DNA of 64,000 nucleotides from Arthrobacter burdickii (GTDB lineage Bacteria > Actinomycetota > Actinomycetes > Actinomycetales > Micrococcaceae), in NCBI RefSeq assembly GCF_030433645.1, contig NZ_JAROCG010000001.1, forward strand, positions 248,001 to 312,000. Direction: 5' to 3'. Positions 35,778-44,266 of this stretch are shown here, piece after piece. The notes beneath the pieces are model-generated. The model worked only from the letters and a program-made list of their open reading frames with translations. It had not been told where the DNA came from and searched no databases. The position numbers and the translations under genes are program-made. How positions within the stretch are numbered: position 1 is the first letter of the stretch; each line of letters starts with the position of its first letter.

Positions 35778-36659
35778 CTACCGCACCCCGGTACGACGAC
35801 GGCGGTCGTTGCCCGAGCGCAGGTCCCGGTTCAGGCGGCGGTCGCCGTGGTACAGGATCGACTCCCAGTCGGCCTCCTCGGCCGTCTTCTCGATGACCCG
35901 TGACGTCTCGACCCTCCTGGTCCGTGGCGCCACGTACAGCCAGTTCAGGACGCCGAGCCACATGTCGACCATCGAGTTCTTGATCCCGATGTACGCGCGG
36001 ATGGCGCCGGCCGCGAGCACCGCATTGAGCCCGGCGAACACGGCGTTGCCCCAGTTCTGCTCCATCAAATCACGGACCAGGGTGAGCAGCGAGAATGCCA
36101 CGATCGCGTACGGGATCACCACGTAGAGGCCCGGTGCCGCGGTGCGGTCCTTGACCTTCGGCGTGCGGACGAACGGGATCTTCTCCCCCGTGAACGCCTG
36201 CTGGATGGACTTCAGCACGCCAGCGAGGTTGACCGGCAGCAGCACGAGGTTGAAGCCGTAGATCCGGAAGATGTCCGAGAAGCGGTGCCCGCAGTCACGG
36301 AGGTCGCTGCCCATGGCCAAGAAGTACGGTGCCGCGGCCAGGAAGACGACGGGGCTCAGGAGCCTGCTGTCGTAGGGGTATGCCAGGAGGAACAGCAGCC
36401 CGAAGCTCGCCCAGGCGATCGATGCCATGTAGTTGACCCGCAGCAGGACCTCGCGGGCGAGGACCGGTTCGCGGAGGTGGCGGCGCCGTCGTAGCTGGTT
36501 CCACAGCTTCGGCAGGATCAGCAGGCCGCCGTTGGCCCAGCGCCGCCGCTGCACCACGAGCGATCCGAAGTCGGGCGGCGTGGCGCTGTAGCTGAGGCGC
36601 TCCGGGTAGTTCATGAGCGTCCAGCCGTGCGTGCCGAGGTCCACGCTGGACTCGGTGTC
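35778..36659 (-). pseudogene. 5'-truncated cellulose synthase-like family 2 glycosyltransferase
   Basis: About 293 codons remain of a membrane glycosyltransferase. The surviving part begins DTESSVDLGTHGWTLMNY, i.e. inside the catalytic domain just after the family's acidic TED region, and includes QRRRWANGG (QxxRW motif), then about five transmembrane helices and an Arg-rich tail. The GT-A nucleotide-binding half and the first helices are missing; homology to the family stops at 36659 and the opposite-strand fragment begins within three bases. A GTG at 36644 could initiate but would give no donor-binding site. Probably inactive. Confidence 0.75.
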
Positions 36660-36661
36660 CT

Positions 36662-36862
36662 GACCTCTACCCGGAGTGGAACCCCAAGAAGGTGTACGAG
36701 CGGGGCGACCGCATCCTCGTCGAGGGTCGCGTGTACGAGGCGAAGTGGTGGAGCCAGAGCGACAGCCCGGAGGCCGCAGTGCAGGGCTCGGACGCGTCCC
36801 CCTGGCAGAAACTCGACGACGCAGCGCTGCTCAAGATCATCGAGGAGAAAGCGAAGTCCTGA
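36662..36862 (+). pseudogene. 3' end of a secreted glycoside hydrolase-type gene: CBM5/12-like domain
   Basis: Sixty-six codons, no start. Reads DLYPEWNPKKVYERGDRI, then VEGRVYEAKWWSQSDSPE and SPWQKLDDAALLKIIEEKAKS before TGA. Tyr/Trp pattern (VYxxGD, YxAKWW, W near the end) is that of a chitin/carbohydrate-binding module 5/12, which normally ends a secreted hydrolase. The catalytic part is absent. It abuts the truncated glycosyltransferase tail to tail outward. Confidence 0.7.
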
Positions 36863-36901
36863 GCAGGCCGGTCCCGGGCGGAGCGGCAGCAGGACCGGAG
36901 G

Positions 36902-37717
36902 TCAGCCCACCTCGGGCACCAGCACCGTCACTCCCGCTGCCGCGAGTGCCGCCGCGAGCCCGGGTTCGGGAGCCTTGTCGGTGAGGAGGAAATCGGCACC
37001 CTCCAGCGGCACGATCTGCGCGAACAGGCGGCGGTCGAGCTTGGTCGAGTCCGCGAGGATGGCGGTACGTTCTGCCCGGCGGATCATGTCGGCCATCATC
37101 GTCGCGTCACCGAGGTTCGATGTGGAGTAGCCGGACGCGTCCACGGCACCGACCGCGATGAGCGCGATGTCGCAGCGGATCTCCACCTCGGACGTGCTCG
37201 CATTCATCCTGAGGGTTACGGGGCCCGTGGTCGCCTGGGTCAGCGTACGCACGGCTCCGCCGAACATGTAGAGGTCACGGAACACCGCCGGTGAGATCTC
37301 CGCCGGAATGCGCAGGTTGTTCGTGGCGATGGTCAGATTGCGGTGGTTCCGTAGGGCCCGTGCTACGGCGAGGCTCGTCGTGCCGGCATTCATCATGAGA
37401 ACCGATCCGTCCGCCACCAGCTCGACGGCCAACTGGGCTATTGCCTCCTTCTCCGCGGTCTGCATGCTGAGCCGCACGTCGATCTCCCGGTCACGCCCTG
37501 CCCGTTCGGTGGCGCTGACGGCCCCTCCGTGGGTCCGGATCAGGACGTTCTCGCGGTCGAGCTGGTCGAGGTCACGTCGGATCGTGTCGATGGACACGTT
37601 GAAGTGGGCGGCGAGGTCCGCGACCGTCACCCGTCCCACTTCGTCGACATAAGCCGCGAGGTCGGCCTTCCGCCCCGCGGGGAGCTGGCGGACGCGCTGC
37701 AGTTCTTGCGATGTCAT
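36902..37717 (-). CDS. DeoR-family transcriptional regulator
   Basis: 271 residues. Helix-turn-helix VTVADLAAHFNVSIDTIRRDLDQLDRENVLIRTHGGAV, then the DeoR C-terminal sensor with VLMMNAGTTSLAVARAL, IALIAVGAVDASGYSTSN and AILADSTKLDRR. DeoR sensors bind sugar phosphates, in keeping with the kinase and aldolase encoded divergently. ATG at 37717 has AAGG immediately upstream; the frame to 37789 has no better start. Ends 38 bases from the CBM fragment. Confidence 0.9.
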   Translation of the reverse strand: MTSQELQRVRQLPAGRKADLAAYVDEVGRVTVADLAAHFNVSIDTIRRDLDQLDRENVLIRTHGGAVSATERAGRDREIDVRLSMQTAEKEAIAQLAVELVADGSVLMMNAGTTSLAVARALRNHRNLTIATNNLRIPAEISPAVFRDLYMFGGAVRTLTQATTGPVTLRMNASTSEVEIRCDIALIAVGAVDASGYSTSNLGDATMMADMIRRAERTAILADSTKLDRRLFAQIVPLEGADFLLTDKAPEPGLAAALAAAGVTVLVPEVG

Positions 37718-37771
37718 GCCTTCATCTGTAACACACGGACTTCCCGCATGCAGTAAAAACGGCAGGAAGCT

Positions 37772-37783
37772 GCAAGTTCTTGC
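37772..37783. promoter_or_regulatory. Inverted repeat before the DeoR gene
   Basis: GCAAG-TT-CTTGC, 55 bases upstream of the DeoR start. Possible autoregulatory site. Confidence 0.4.
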
Positions 37784-37845
37784 GATCAATCAGCGCTCAC
37801 GGATGACATTCGTGCTTCTTTGCGCGTCTTCTCTTCCCCAAACCC

Positions 37846-37926
37846 TTGACGACCTTCTGTGGCGGAGCGCACAATCGTGGAGAAAGCGGCAAGAAAGAGC
37901 ACAATCCAGCGAAATATCGCACAATC
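37846..37926 (+). promoter_or_regulatory. Promoter of the sugar operon with three GCACAATC repeats
   Basis: TTGACG (37846-37851) and CACAAT (37870-37875) are spaced by 18 bases. The octamer GCACAATC occurs at 37869-37876 (over the -10 box), 37899-37906 and 37919-37926, start-to-start 30 and 20 bases, close to whole helical turns on one face. This looks like a DeoR operator array covering the promoter and leader of the gene at 37943. Confidence 0.6.
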
Positions 37927-37942
37927 TCAACGAGGAGACCTG

Positions 37943-39238
37943 ATGTCCACCCATCGGCGCATGCGTTCCCGCGCAACCCTGCTCACCGGCATCGCAACCA
38001 CAGCAGTCTCGATCGTGGCACTCACGGGCTGCGGTTCGGGCGGGTCCGGCTCCGAGGAGGCCGGAGGTGATGTCACCATCGAGTTCGCTCAGTGGTGGGA
38101 GCCAGAACTTCCCGACGGCGAGTTCCGCGCCTTGATCGACAAGTTCGAGGAAGCCAATCCCGAGATCACGGTCGACCTCGTCAGCGGCCCCTATGCCTCC
38201 ACCAAGGAGCAGCTCTTTGCGGGAGCCGCCTCCGGGACGATGCCGGACGTCGTCGGCCTGGACGGAGCCTGGGTCAGCGACTTCGCTGACCAGGGCGTCA
38301 TCGCCGATCTGACTCCCCTGCTGGACGATGCCGGCTTCGATGACAGCCAACTCGTGAGCCAGGTCAAGGTCGAGGACAAGACCTACATGGTTCCGGTCGT
38401 GAACTTCGTCTATCCCATGTTCACGAATGACGACCTGCTGTCCCAGGCGGGCGTGGCTGCACCCCCTGAGACCCGCAGCGACTTCGCCGATGCAGCCAAG
38501 AAGGTCTCCGACCTCGACGGTGACGCCTCCGGCTGGGTACTCCCCCTCTCCCTCGAAGCACCCAATGGCGTGCAGAACGATGTCATGTCCTGGGCCTGGG
38601 CCTCCGGCGGCACCATGCTCAAGGACGGCCAGCCGGACCTCACGAACGACGACGTCACCTCCGCCGTCGAGTTCATCGGCGGGCTCTGGGACGACGGCGT
38701 GATCGCTCCCGGCAGCTTCACCATGAAGGAGCAGGACAAGGTTGAGGAGTTCACCAACGGTCGCGTCGGCATGATGATCGACTCCCTCGCGCACATCAAC
38801 CTGATCCGCGAGACCAATCCGGACCTCAACTTCTCCATCTCGGCCGTCCCGGCCGAGGACGACTACACGGGCGAGCGGGGCATCCCCTACGCCTCCTGGG
38901 GTATCGGCGTCGCCGAGAACTCCGAGCACAAGGACGCGGCCGCGAAACTGGTCTCGTTCCTCATGAGCGAGGAGACCAACTCCGACCTCTCGACCATGGC
39001 GAATGCCTTCCCCGGCAACACCGAATCGGTCCCCGAGTTCGTCGAGGACGACGATCTGTTCAAGAAGGCGTTCGAGATCTACCAGGCGGGCTACCCGGCC
39101 AACGAGTTCGTCGGCCTTCCCGTGGCGGAGGAACTGATGCGCCAGCTCGGCGCCCAGCTGCAGTCCGCTTTCGACGGACAGCAGTCCCTTTCCGAGGCGC
39201 TCCAGAAGGCGCAGACGGAATGGGAAGGCGAGTTCTAG
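37943..39238 (+). CDS. Extracellular solute-binding lipoprotein (sugar, family 1)
   Basis: 431 residues. Lipobox LTGC after a Tat-free signal MSTHRRMRSRATLLTGIA; then the family 1 fold: IEFAQWWEPELPDGEFRALI, VNFVYPMFTNDDLL, GRVGMMIDSLAHINLI, and SAVPAEDDYTGERGIPYASWGIGV. ATG at 37943 follows GAGGAGA; the in-frame extension to 37859 would cover two operator repeats and is rejected. Acts with two permeases downstream; CUT1 without its own ATPase. First gene of the DeoR-controlled operon. Confidence 0.93.
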   Translation: MSTHRRMRSRATLLTGIATTAVSIVALTGCGSGGSGSEEAGGDVTIEFAQWWEPELPDGEFRALIDKFEEANPEITVDLVSGPYASTKEQLFAGAASGTMPDVVGLDGAWVSDFADQGVIADLTPLLDDAGFDDSQLVSQVKVEDKTYMVPVVNFVYPMFTNDDLLSQAGVAAPPETRSDFADAAKKVSDLDGDASGWVLPLSLEAPNGVQNDVMSWAWASGGTMLKDGQPDLTNDDVTSAVEFIGGLWDDGVIAPGSFTMKEQDKVEEFTNGRVGMMIDSLAHINLIRETNPDLNFSISAVPAEDDYTGERGIPYASWGIGVAENSEHKDAAAKLVSFLMSEETNSDLSTMANAFPGNTESVPEFVEDDDLFKKAFEIYQAGYPANEFVGLPVAEELMRQLGAQLQSAFDGQQSLSEALQKAQTEWEGEF

Positions 39239-39254
39239 GTCCTTCCCCCGAACC

Positions 39255-39291
39255 GGATCGGGCACCGCTGCCCCCACGCGGTGCCCGATCC
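39255..39291 (+). terminator. Intra-operon hairpin after the binding-protein gene
   Basis: Perfect 14-bp stem (39255-39268 with 39278-39291) and nine-base loop, between binding protein and permease genes. No T-run follows, so it is more likely an mRNA-stabilising or attenuating element that favours binding-protein excess. Confidence 0.7.
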
Positions 39292-39308
39292 CCCACAAAG
39301 GTCACCCC

Positions 39309-40235
39309 ATGAGCCTCCGTACCGTCACCCCGCCCGACCCCGAGACCCTCCTCCAGGGAGCACCGCACCGGAAGCGCCGCCAGCTGCGTCGCGCCGGCGA
39401 GTCCTACGGATTCCTTGCCCCCACCCTGATCCTGCTGTTCGTCCTCATGATCGTGCCGATCGTGATGGTCATCGGCTACTCCTTCCAGGACAACGTGATC
39501 CTAAAAAAGTCCTCCGAGTTCACCGGGACGGCGAACTACGTCACCGTGCTGACGGACCCGGCGTTCTGGAAGGCGACCGGCAACACCGTCTTCTTCTCCA
39601 CCGTCAGTGTCGCCGTCCATTTGGTCCTCGGCCTCACCTTCGCGATGCTGCTCAACAGCCCGCTGATCAGCGTGACGTCCCGGGCCGTGTTCCGGGCCCT
39701 GTACGTCCTCCCGTGGCTGTTCACGGCGGCCGTCATCGCCGTGCTGTGGCGCATGCTTCTCTCCCCCAACGGGATCGTGAACTTCCTACTGAACACCGAC
39801 GTGGAGTGGCTCGCCGATCCGCAGCTCGCGCTCGGCACGGTGACCTTCATCAACATCTGGGCCGGCTACCCGTTCTTCATGGTCAGCCTCCTGGCGGGCC
39901 TGCAGGGCATCCCGCAGGACCTGCACGAGGCGGCGAGCATCGACGGCGCCAGCCAAGTACAGCGCTTCTGGAACGTCACCATCCCCCAGCTCCGCCCCAT
40001 CATCATCAGCCTCCTGCTGCTCGACCTCATCTGGACCTCCCAGCAGTTCGCCCTCATCTGGCTGACCACCGGCGGCGGGCCGATCGACGTCACCGAGATG
40101 CTCAGCACCTACACCTACAAGCTCGCCTTCGCCAACTACGACTTCTCACTCGCCGCGACCGCCGCGGTGCTGATCCTGCTGATGTCGCTGGTCCTGGCTG
40201 TCCTCTACGTCCGCCACCAGAAAGCAAGGGATTGA
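39309..40235 (+). CDS. Carbohydrate ABC permease, MalF type
   Basis: 308 residues with six helices. Coupling loop LHEAASIDGASQVQRFWNVTIPQLRP (given in family order) and TSQQFALIWLTTGGGP near the last helices match MalF/UgpA proteins. ATG at 39309 with AAAGG six bases before. Pairs with the next permease, one base apart. Confidence 0.92.
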   Translation: MSLRTVTPPDPETLLQGAPHRKRRQLRRAGESYGFLAPTLILLFVLMIVPIVMVIGYSFQDNVILKKSSEFTGTANYVTVLTDPAFWKATGNTVFFSTVSVAVHLVLGLTFAMLLNSPLISVTSRAVFRALYVLPWLFTAAVIAVLWRMLLSPNGIVNFLLNTDVEWLADPQLALGTVTFINIWAGYPFFMVSLLAGLQGIPQDLHEAASIDGASQVQRFWNVTIPQLRPIIISLLLLDLIWTSQQFALIWLTTGGGPIDVTEMLSTYTYKLAFANYDFSLAATAAVLILLMSLVLAVLYVRHQKARD

Positions 40236-40236
40236 C

Positions 40237-41082
40237 ATGGCGATGACCACGCAACGCCGCACCCTCCTGGCGAAGTCCGGCGTCCTGGCGGGCCTGATCC
40301 TCGGGGCCGTGTTCGCCGCGGGCCCCGTGCTCTGGATGCTGTCCAGCTCGTTCAAATCCAACACCGAGATCTTCGAGCTCCCGCCCCGGCTGCTCACGAA
40401 CTCGTTCTCGTTCGACGCCTACGCCGCGATCCTGACGAACTCCGAGACGCTGCGGTTCTTCTTCAACAGCTACCTGGTCGCCGGCGCGGTGACCATCCTG
40501 ACGCTGCTGGTCGCGATCCACGCCGCCTACGCATTCAGCCGGTTCGAGTTCCGTGGCAAAAGGGTTCTGAACGTCGTCATCATCAGTGTCCAGGCCGTCC
40601 CGCCGATCACGCTGCTGATCCCGTACTTCGGGCTCGTCGTCGGGCTCGGGCTCTACAACACCTACCCCGGACTCATCCTCACCTACATGGTGTTCACGCT
40701 GCCCTACGCGATCATCATGATGACCGGCTATATGAACACCCTGCCCCGGGAGCTCGACGAGGCCGTCCGTGTCGACGGCGCAGGTTCGCTCACCGCGCTC
40801 TGGCGGGTCCTCGTTCCCATCTCGGTGCCGGGCATCGTCTCGGTTGGCATCTATACCTTCATGATCGCGTGGAACGAGTACCTCTTCGCACTCACCCTCA
40901 CCCGCACCACAGAGATGCGCACCGTGCCCATCGGGATCCAGCTGCTCATGGGGCAGCACTCCTACGAGTGGAACCAGATCATGGCGATGAGCATCCTCGG
41001 TTCCATCCCGGTGCTGATCCTCTTCCTGGTCCTCCAGCGGTTCTTCATCACCGGCCTGACCGCCGGCGCCGTCAAGAGCTAA
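40237..41082 (+). CDS. Carbohydrate ABC permease, MalG type
   Basis: 281 residues, six helices. LPRELDEAVRVDGAGSLTALWRVLVP is the coupling loop and FFITGLTAGAVKS the standard end. One base separates it from the previous stop; AAGGGA inside that gene is its ribosome site. Confidence 0.92.
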   Translation: MAMTTQRRTLLAKSGVLAGLILGAVFAAGPVLWMLSSSFKSNTEIFELPPRLLTNSFSFDAYAAILTNSETLRFFFNSYLVAGAVTILTLLVAIHAAYAFSRFEFRGKRVLNVVIISVQAVPPITLLIPYFGLVVGLGLYNTYPGLILTYMVFTLPYAIIMMTGYMNTLPRELDEAVRVDGAGSLTALWRVLVPISVPGIVSVGIYTFMIAWNEYLFALTLTRTTEMRTVPIGIQLLMGQHSYEWNQIMAMSILGSIPVLILFLVLQRFFITGLTAGAVKS

Positions 41083-41127
41083 CCACCGAACCACCTTCCG
41101 TACGTCATCTAATCAAGGAGAATCACA

Positions 41128-41991
41128 GTGCTGTACACCGGTAAGTCCATCCTCGACATCGCCAACGAACACAACTTCGCCATCCCCGCCTTCAACATCA
41201 GCGACTGGGCCATGTTCAACGGCGTCATGGACATCAGTGAGGAGAAGGAGGCTCCGGTCATCATCGCCATCCACCCGGACGAGGTCTCCCACATCACCAC
41301 CGACCTGATCGCCGCGATGCGCAGCCGCGCCCACCGCTCGAGCGTCCCCGTCGCCATTCACTGGGACCACGGTGGAACATTCGAGCAGATGATCACCGCC
41401 ATCCAGGCGGGCTTCACGTCTGTCATGATCGACGCGTCCCTGCTGCCCTTCGACGAGAACGTCGCGCTGACCCGCAAGGTCGTCGAGGCGGCGCACGCCG
41501 TCGGTATCCAGGTGGAGGGTGAGCTCGGCACCATCGGCGCCAATGACAGCTACGGGGAGTCCGGTGCCGCCGAGATCATCTACACCAACACCGACGACGC
41601 CGTCCGCTTCGTGAAGGAGACCGGTGTGGACAGCCTTGCGATCGCCATCGGCACCTCGCACGGTCTGTACCCGGCAGAGAAGAACCCCGAGCTGCGCCAC
41701 GACCTCCTCGAGGAGATCAAGGCTGCCGTCCGCATTCCCCTCGTGCTGCACGGCGGCTCCGCGAATCCCGACAGCGAGCTGGCACGAGCCGTGAGCCTGG
41801 GCATCAACAAGATCAACATCTCGAGCGACATCAAGGTCTCCTACCACAACGCCATGCGGAAGATCCTCGGGACCGACGAGCGCCTGCGCGAGCCGAATGC
41901 CATCCAGCCCGAGGCCATCGCGGCCCTGAAGGTCACCGCTGCGGAGAAGATCGAGCTGTTCGGTGCGGATGGAAAGGCCAAACTGTACTGA
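41128..41991 (+). CDS. Class II fructose-bisphosphate/tagatose-bisphosphate-type aldolase
   Basis: 287 residues. Zinc and catalytic motifs: VAIHWDHGGTFEQ (family HLDHG-like, here HWDHGG), QVEGELGTIG, AIGTSHGLYPAEKNPEL, IPLVLHGGSANPD, and INISSDIKVSY. Cleaves a ketose 1,6-bisphosphate or 1-phosphate to dihydroxyacetone phosphate plus an aldehyde; the substitution of Leu by Trp in the HxDHG motif differs from canonical GatY/FbaA. GTG at 41128 with AAGGAGAA five bases upstream. Sits between transporter and kinase, so it is the cleavage step for the imported sugar. Confidence 0.9.
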   Translation: MLYTGKSILDIANEHNFAIPAFNISDWAMFNGVMDISEEKEAPVIIAIHPDEVSHITTDLIAAMRSRAHRSSVPVAIHWDHGGTFEQMITAIQAGFTSVMIDASLLPFDENVALTRKVVEAAHAVGIQVEGELGTIGANDSYGESGAAEIIYTNTDDAVRFVKETGVDSLAIAIGTSHGLYPAEKNPELRHDLLEEIKAAVRIPLVLHGGSANPDSELARAVSLGINKINISSDIKVSYHNAMRKILGTDERLREPNAIQPEAIAALKVTAAEKIELFGADGKAKLY

Positions 41992-42034
41992 GAACTGCGA
42001 CCACGTGACGGCTGAGGGAAAGGGAATCGGCGCC

Positions 42035-43234
42035 ATGGGAACCACGCTCGTGCTGGGGCTCGGCGGGACCGTCGACTACGAGGTTCACTGGGACGCGGCG
42101 GTCATCGAATCGCTGGCCTCGCGGTTCGGTATCCGGCGGGTGGAGCTCACCACCATGGCACCGATCGTCGACGAGCGGTCGCTGGTGGTGACCATCCTCG
42201 GCTTCGTCAGGGACGGCGCCGGCGGCGAGCGGTTCGTGGTCTCCTCGGAGGTGGTCAAGGAGTTCTCCGAACGCTTCGCCACCGAGATCACGCTCGGCGG
42301 GACCGGGGTGCGGGCGGGCATCGCGCTCGACCGCCTGGGGATCCCGAGCGTCCAGCATCTCGTGAGCATCGACGACAACGTGCGCCGGCTTCTGCCGGCG
42401 TCGATGTCCTACGTCAGTTCGGCGACCGAGGACACCCTCGATCCGCACCTGATCGTGCAGTATCCGGCCGGGACGACCATCCGGCTCGACGACGGCGAGA
42501 TCGTGTCGCCGTCGTCGAACCGGCTGATCTTCGCGAACGATCCCCCGAACCGCAACATGGCGATCACGCCGGAACTGGGCGACGCGCTCGTCGACGCCGC
42601 GGCCCTGCTGGTCTCGGGCTTCAACACCATGCAGGACGAGGACCTCCTGGAACGGCGCCTCATCGAGCTCGACGCGGTGATGGAGCACCTGCCGTCCGCC
42701 GCGCTCGTGTACTACGAGGATGCGGGCTTCTACGTGCGGCGGTTCGCCGAGCGGATCTGGTCGCACCTGCTGCCGCGCATCGACGTGTACGGCATGAACG
42801 AGGACGAACTGCAGGAGTACGTGGCGCGGCCCGTCGATCTGCTGGATCCCGCCGACGTCGCCTCGGCCCTCCGCGAGGTACACCGCCTCATCCCGGTGCC
42901 GGCGCTCCTCGTGCACACCCAGCACTGGGCCGTCATGCTCGGGACCGCGGCGGAGCGGCACCGGGAGGCGCTGGAGAGTGCCGTGCAGATGGCGGCCACC
43001 CGCTACCGGCTGGGCGACGCGTTCCTCGCCGCGGACTTCGAGGCCACCCGGGACCTGCCGCGCAGCACGGGCGGCGGAGCCGTGGCCAGCGGCGTCGAGC
43101 GGTTGATCCCGGGGGCGGTGGGCGTTCCGGCCTTTCGCATCGAGACGGCGTCGCCGACCACTATCGGGCTCGGCGACAGCTTCGTGGGCGGCTTCCTGGC
43201 CGTCTACGCGCCGGTTCGGCAGCCGCAGCCATGA
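42035..43234 (+). CDS. ADP-dependent PFK/glucokinase-like or PfkB-type sugar kinase
   Basis: 399 residues, longer than ordinary PfkB (300-330) and near the ADP-dependent phosphofructokinase/glucokinase length. N-terminal LVLGLGGTVDYEVHW, then EITLGGTGVRAGIALDRLG (sugar-binding GG region), IVQYPAGTTIRL, SGFNTMQDEDLL and C-terminal TTIGLGDSFVGGF with the catalytic Asp in GLGD. I infer it phosphorylates the substrate before the aldolase; whether ADP or ATP is the donor cannot be told. ATG at 42035 is chosen; GTG at 42005 is possible. Confidence 0.75.
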   Translation: MGTTLVLGLGGTVDYEVHWDAAVIESLASRFGIRRVELTTMAPIVDERSLVVTILGFVRDGAGGERFVVSSEVVKEFSERFATEITLGGTGVRAGIALDRLGIPSVQHLVSIDDNVRRLLPASMSYVSSATEDTLDPHLIVQYPAGTTIRLDDGEIVSPSSNRLIFANDPPNRNMAITPELGDALVDAAALLVSGFNTMQDEDLLERRLIELDAVMEHLPSAALVYYEDAGFYVRRFAERIWSHLLPRIDVYGMNEDELQEYVARPVDLLDPADVASALREVHRLIPVPALLVHTQHWAVMLGTAAERHREALESAVQMAATRYRLGDAFLAADFEATRDLPRSTGGGAVASGVERLIPGAVGVPAFRIETASPTTIGLGDSFVGGFLAVYAPVRQPQP

Positions 43235-44205
43235 TCGAACGGCTGCCCTCGAACCGACCGCCGGAGCGTTTCTACCGTGGCGGGGCGCGGATCTCCGCCT
43301 TCCGCAACGAGCCGGCCGCGGCCGACTTCGAGCCGGAGGACTGGATCGGCTCGACGACCACGATCTTCGGTGAGGAGCAGCTCGGCCTCACCAGACTGGC
43401 GGACGGCACGCTCCTGCGCGACGCCGTGGCGCAGGATCCCGAGTCCTGGCTCGGCGCGGAGCACGCGGCCCGCTGGGGCAGCGACGTCCGGCTGCTGGTG
43501 AAACTGCTCGACGCCGGCCAGCGCCTGCCCGTGCACGCGCATCCCGACGATGCCTTCGCCGCCCGGCATCTCGGGCACCGCCACGGCAAGGCCGAGGCCT
43601 GGTACATCCTGCAGGGCGGCACCGTCCACCTCGGCCTCACACGGGACGTGAGCCACGCCGAGCTGGCATCCCTCGTCGAGGCACAGGACGTCGATGTGCT
43701 GCTCGGACTCCTGCACGAGGTCGACGTCTCACCGGGAGACGTGGTGTGGGTGCCGCCGGGCGTGCTGCACGCTATCGGCGCCGGCGTGCTGCTGCTGGAA
43801 CTGCAGCAGCCCGAGGACCTCTCGATCCTGCTGGAGTGGCGGGACTTCGCGCTCGACGGCGCTGCCGACGGCCACCTGGGCCTCGGTTTCGACGTGGCCC
43901 TGACGGCCGTGCAGCGGACGGCCGTGGCCCGCGAAGCGCTCCCGGGCCTCGTGCGGACGGCGCCGCCCACGGGATCGGTGTTCCCGCCCGACGTCGACGC
44001 CTTCTTCCGCCTCGAGCGCGTACCCGTCGAGGGACACGTGTCCCTCGATCCCGGCTTCGCGGTACTGGTCGTCAGCGAGGGCTCGATCCAGCTCGCCGGC
44101 CAGTCCGCTCCCCGCGGCAGTACCTGGCTGATCCCGGCGGGCGCCGGAGACATCGTCCTCGACGGCGGCGGTGAAGTCCTGGTGGCACGGCCGCCGGCCG
44201 CCTGA
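43231..44205 (+). CDS. Class I mannose-6-phosphate isomerase-like cupin
   Basis: 324 residues. Zinc-site residues QRLPVHAHPDD, GKAEAWYILQGG and WVPPGVLHAIGAG match type I phosphomannose isomerases, with a second cupin-like half at the C-terminus. Interconverts an aldose and ketose phosphate, supplying the ketose for the kinase/aldolase. ATG overlaps the kinase stop as ATGA. Last gene of the operon; a hairpin follows. Confidence 0.87.
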   Translation: MIERLPSNRPPERFYRGGARISAFRNEPAAADFEPEDWIGSTTTIFGEEQLGLTRLADGTLLRDAVAQDPESWLGAEHAARWGSDVRLLVKLLDAGQRLPVHAHPDDAFAARHLGHRHGKAEAWYILQGGTVHLGLTRDVSHAELASLVEAQDVDVLLGLLHEVDVSPGDVVWVPPGVLHAIGAGVLLLELQQPEDLSILLEWRDFALDGAADGHLGLGFDVALTAVQRTAVAREALPGLVRTAPPTGSVFPPDVDAFFRLERVPVEGHVSLDPGFAVLVVSEGSIQLAGQSAPRGSTWLIPAGAGDIVLDGGGEVLVARPPAA

Positions 44206-44217
44206 GCCGGAACGAAC

Positions 44218-44251
44218 CGGCGCCCGGCCACCAGCTGGCGACCGGGCGCCG
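44218..44251. terminator. Terminator between convergent isomerase-like and TerC genes
   Basis: Ten-base perfect arms CGGCGCCCGG (44218-44227) and CCGGGCGCCG (44242-44251), 14-base loop, in the 61-base gap between stops. Confidence 0.7.
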
Positions 44252-44266
44252 TCGTCGGTGCGGCAG

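Noticed and set aside
36662..36862. Complete small chitin-binding protein gene
   Set aside because: No start codon or ribosome site, and sequence begins mid-domain right at the junction with the truncated glycosyltransferase.
37869..37926. Three GCACAATC copies as a CRISPR or phage-type array
   Set aside because: Eight-base units with unlike spacers, lying over a promoter, are operators rather than CRISPR repeats.
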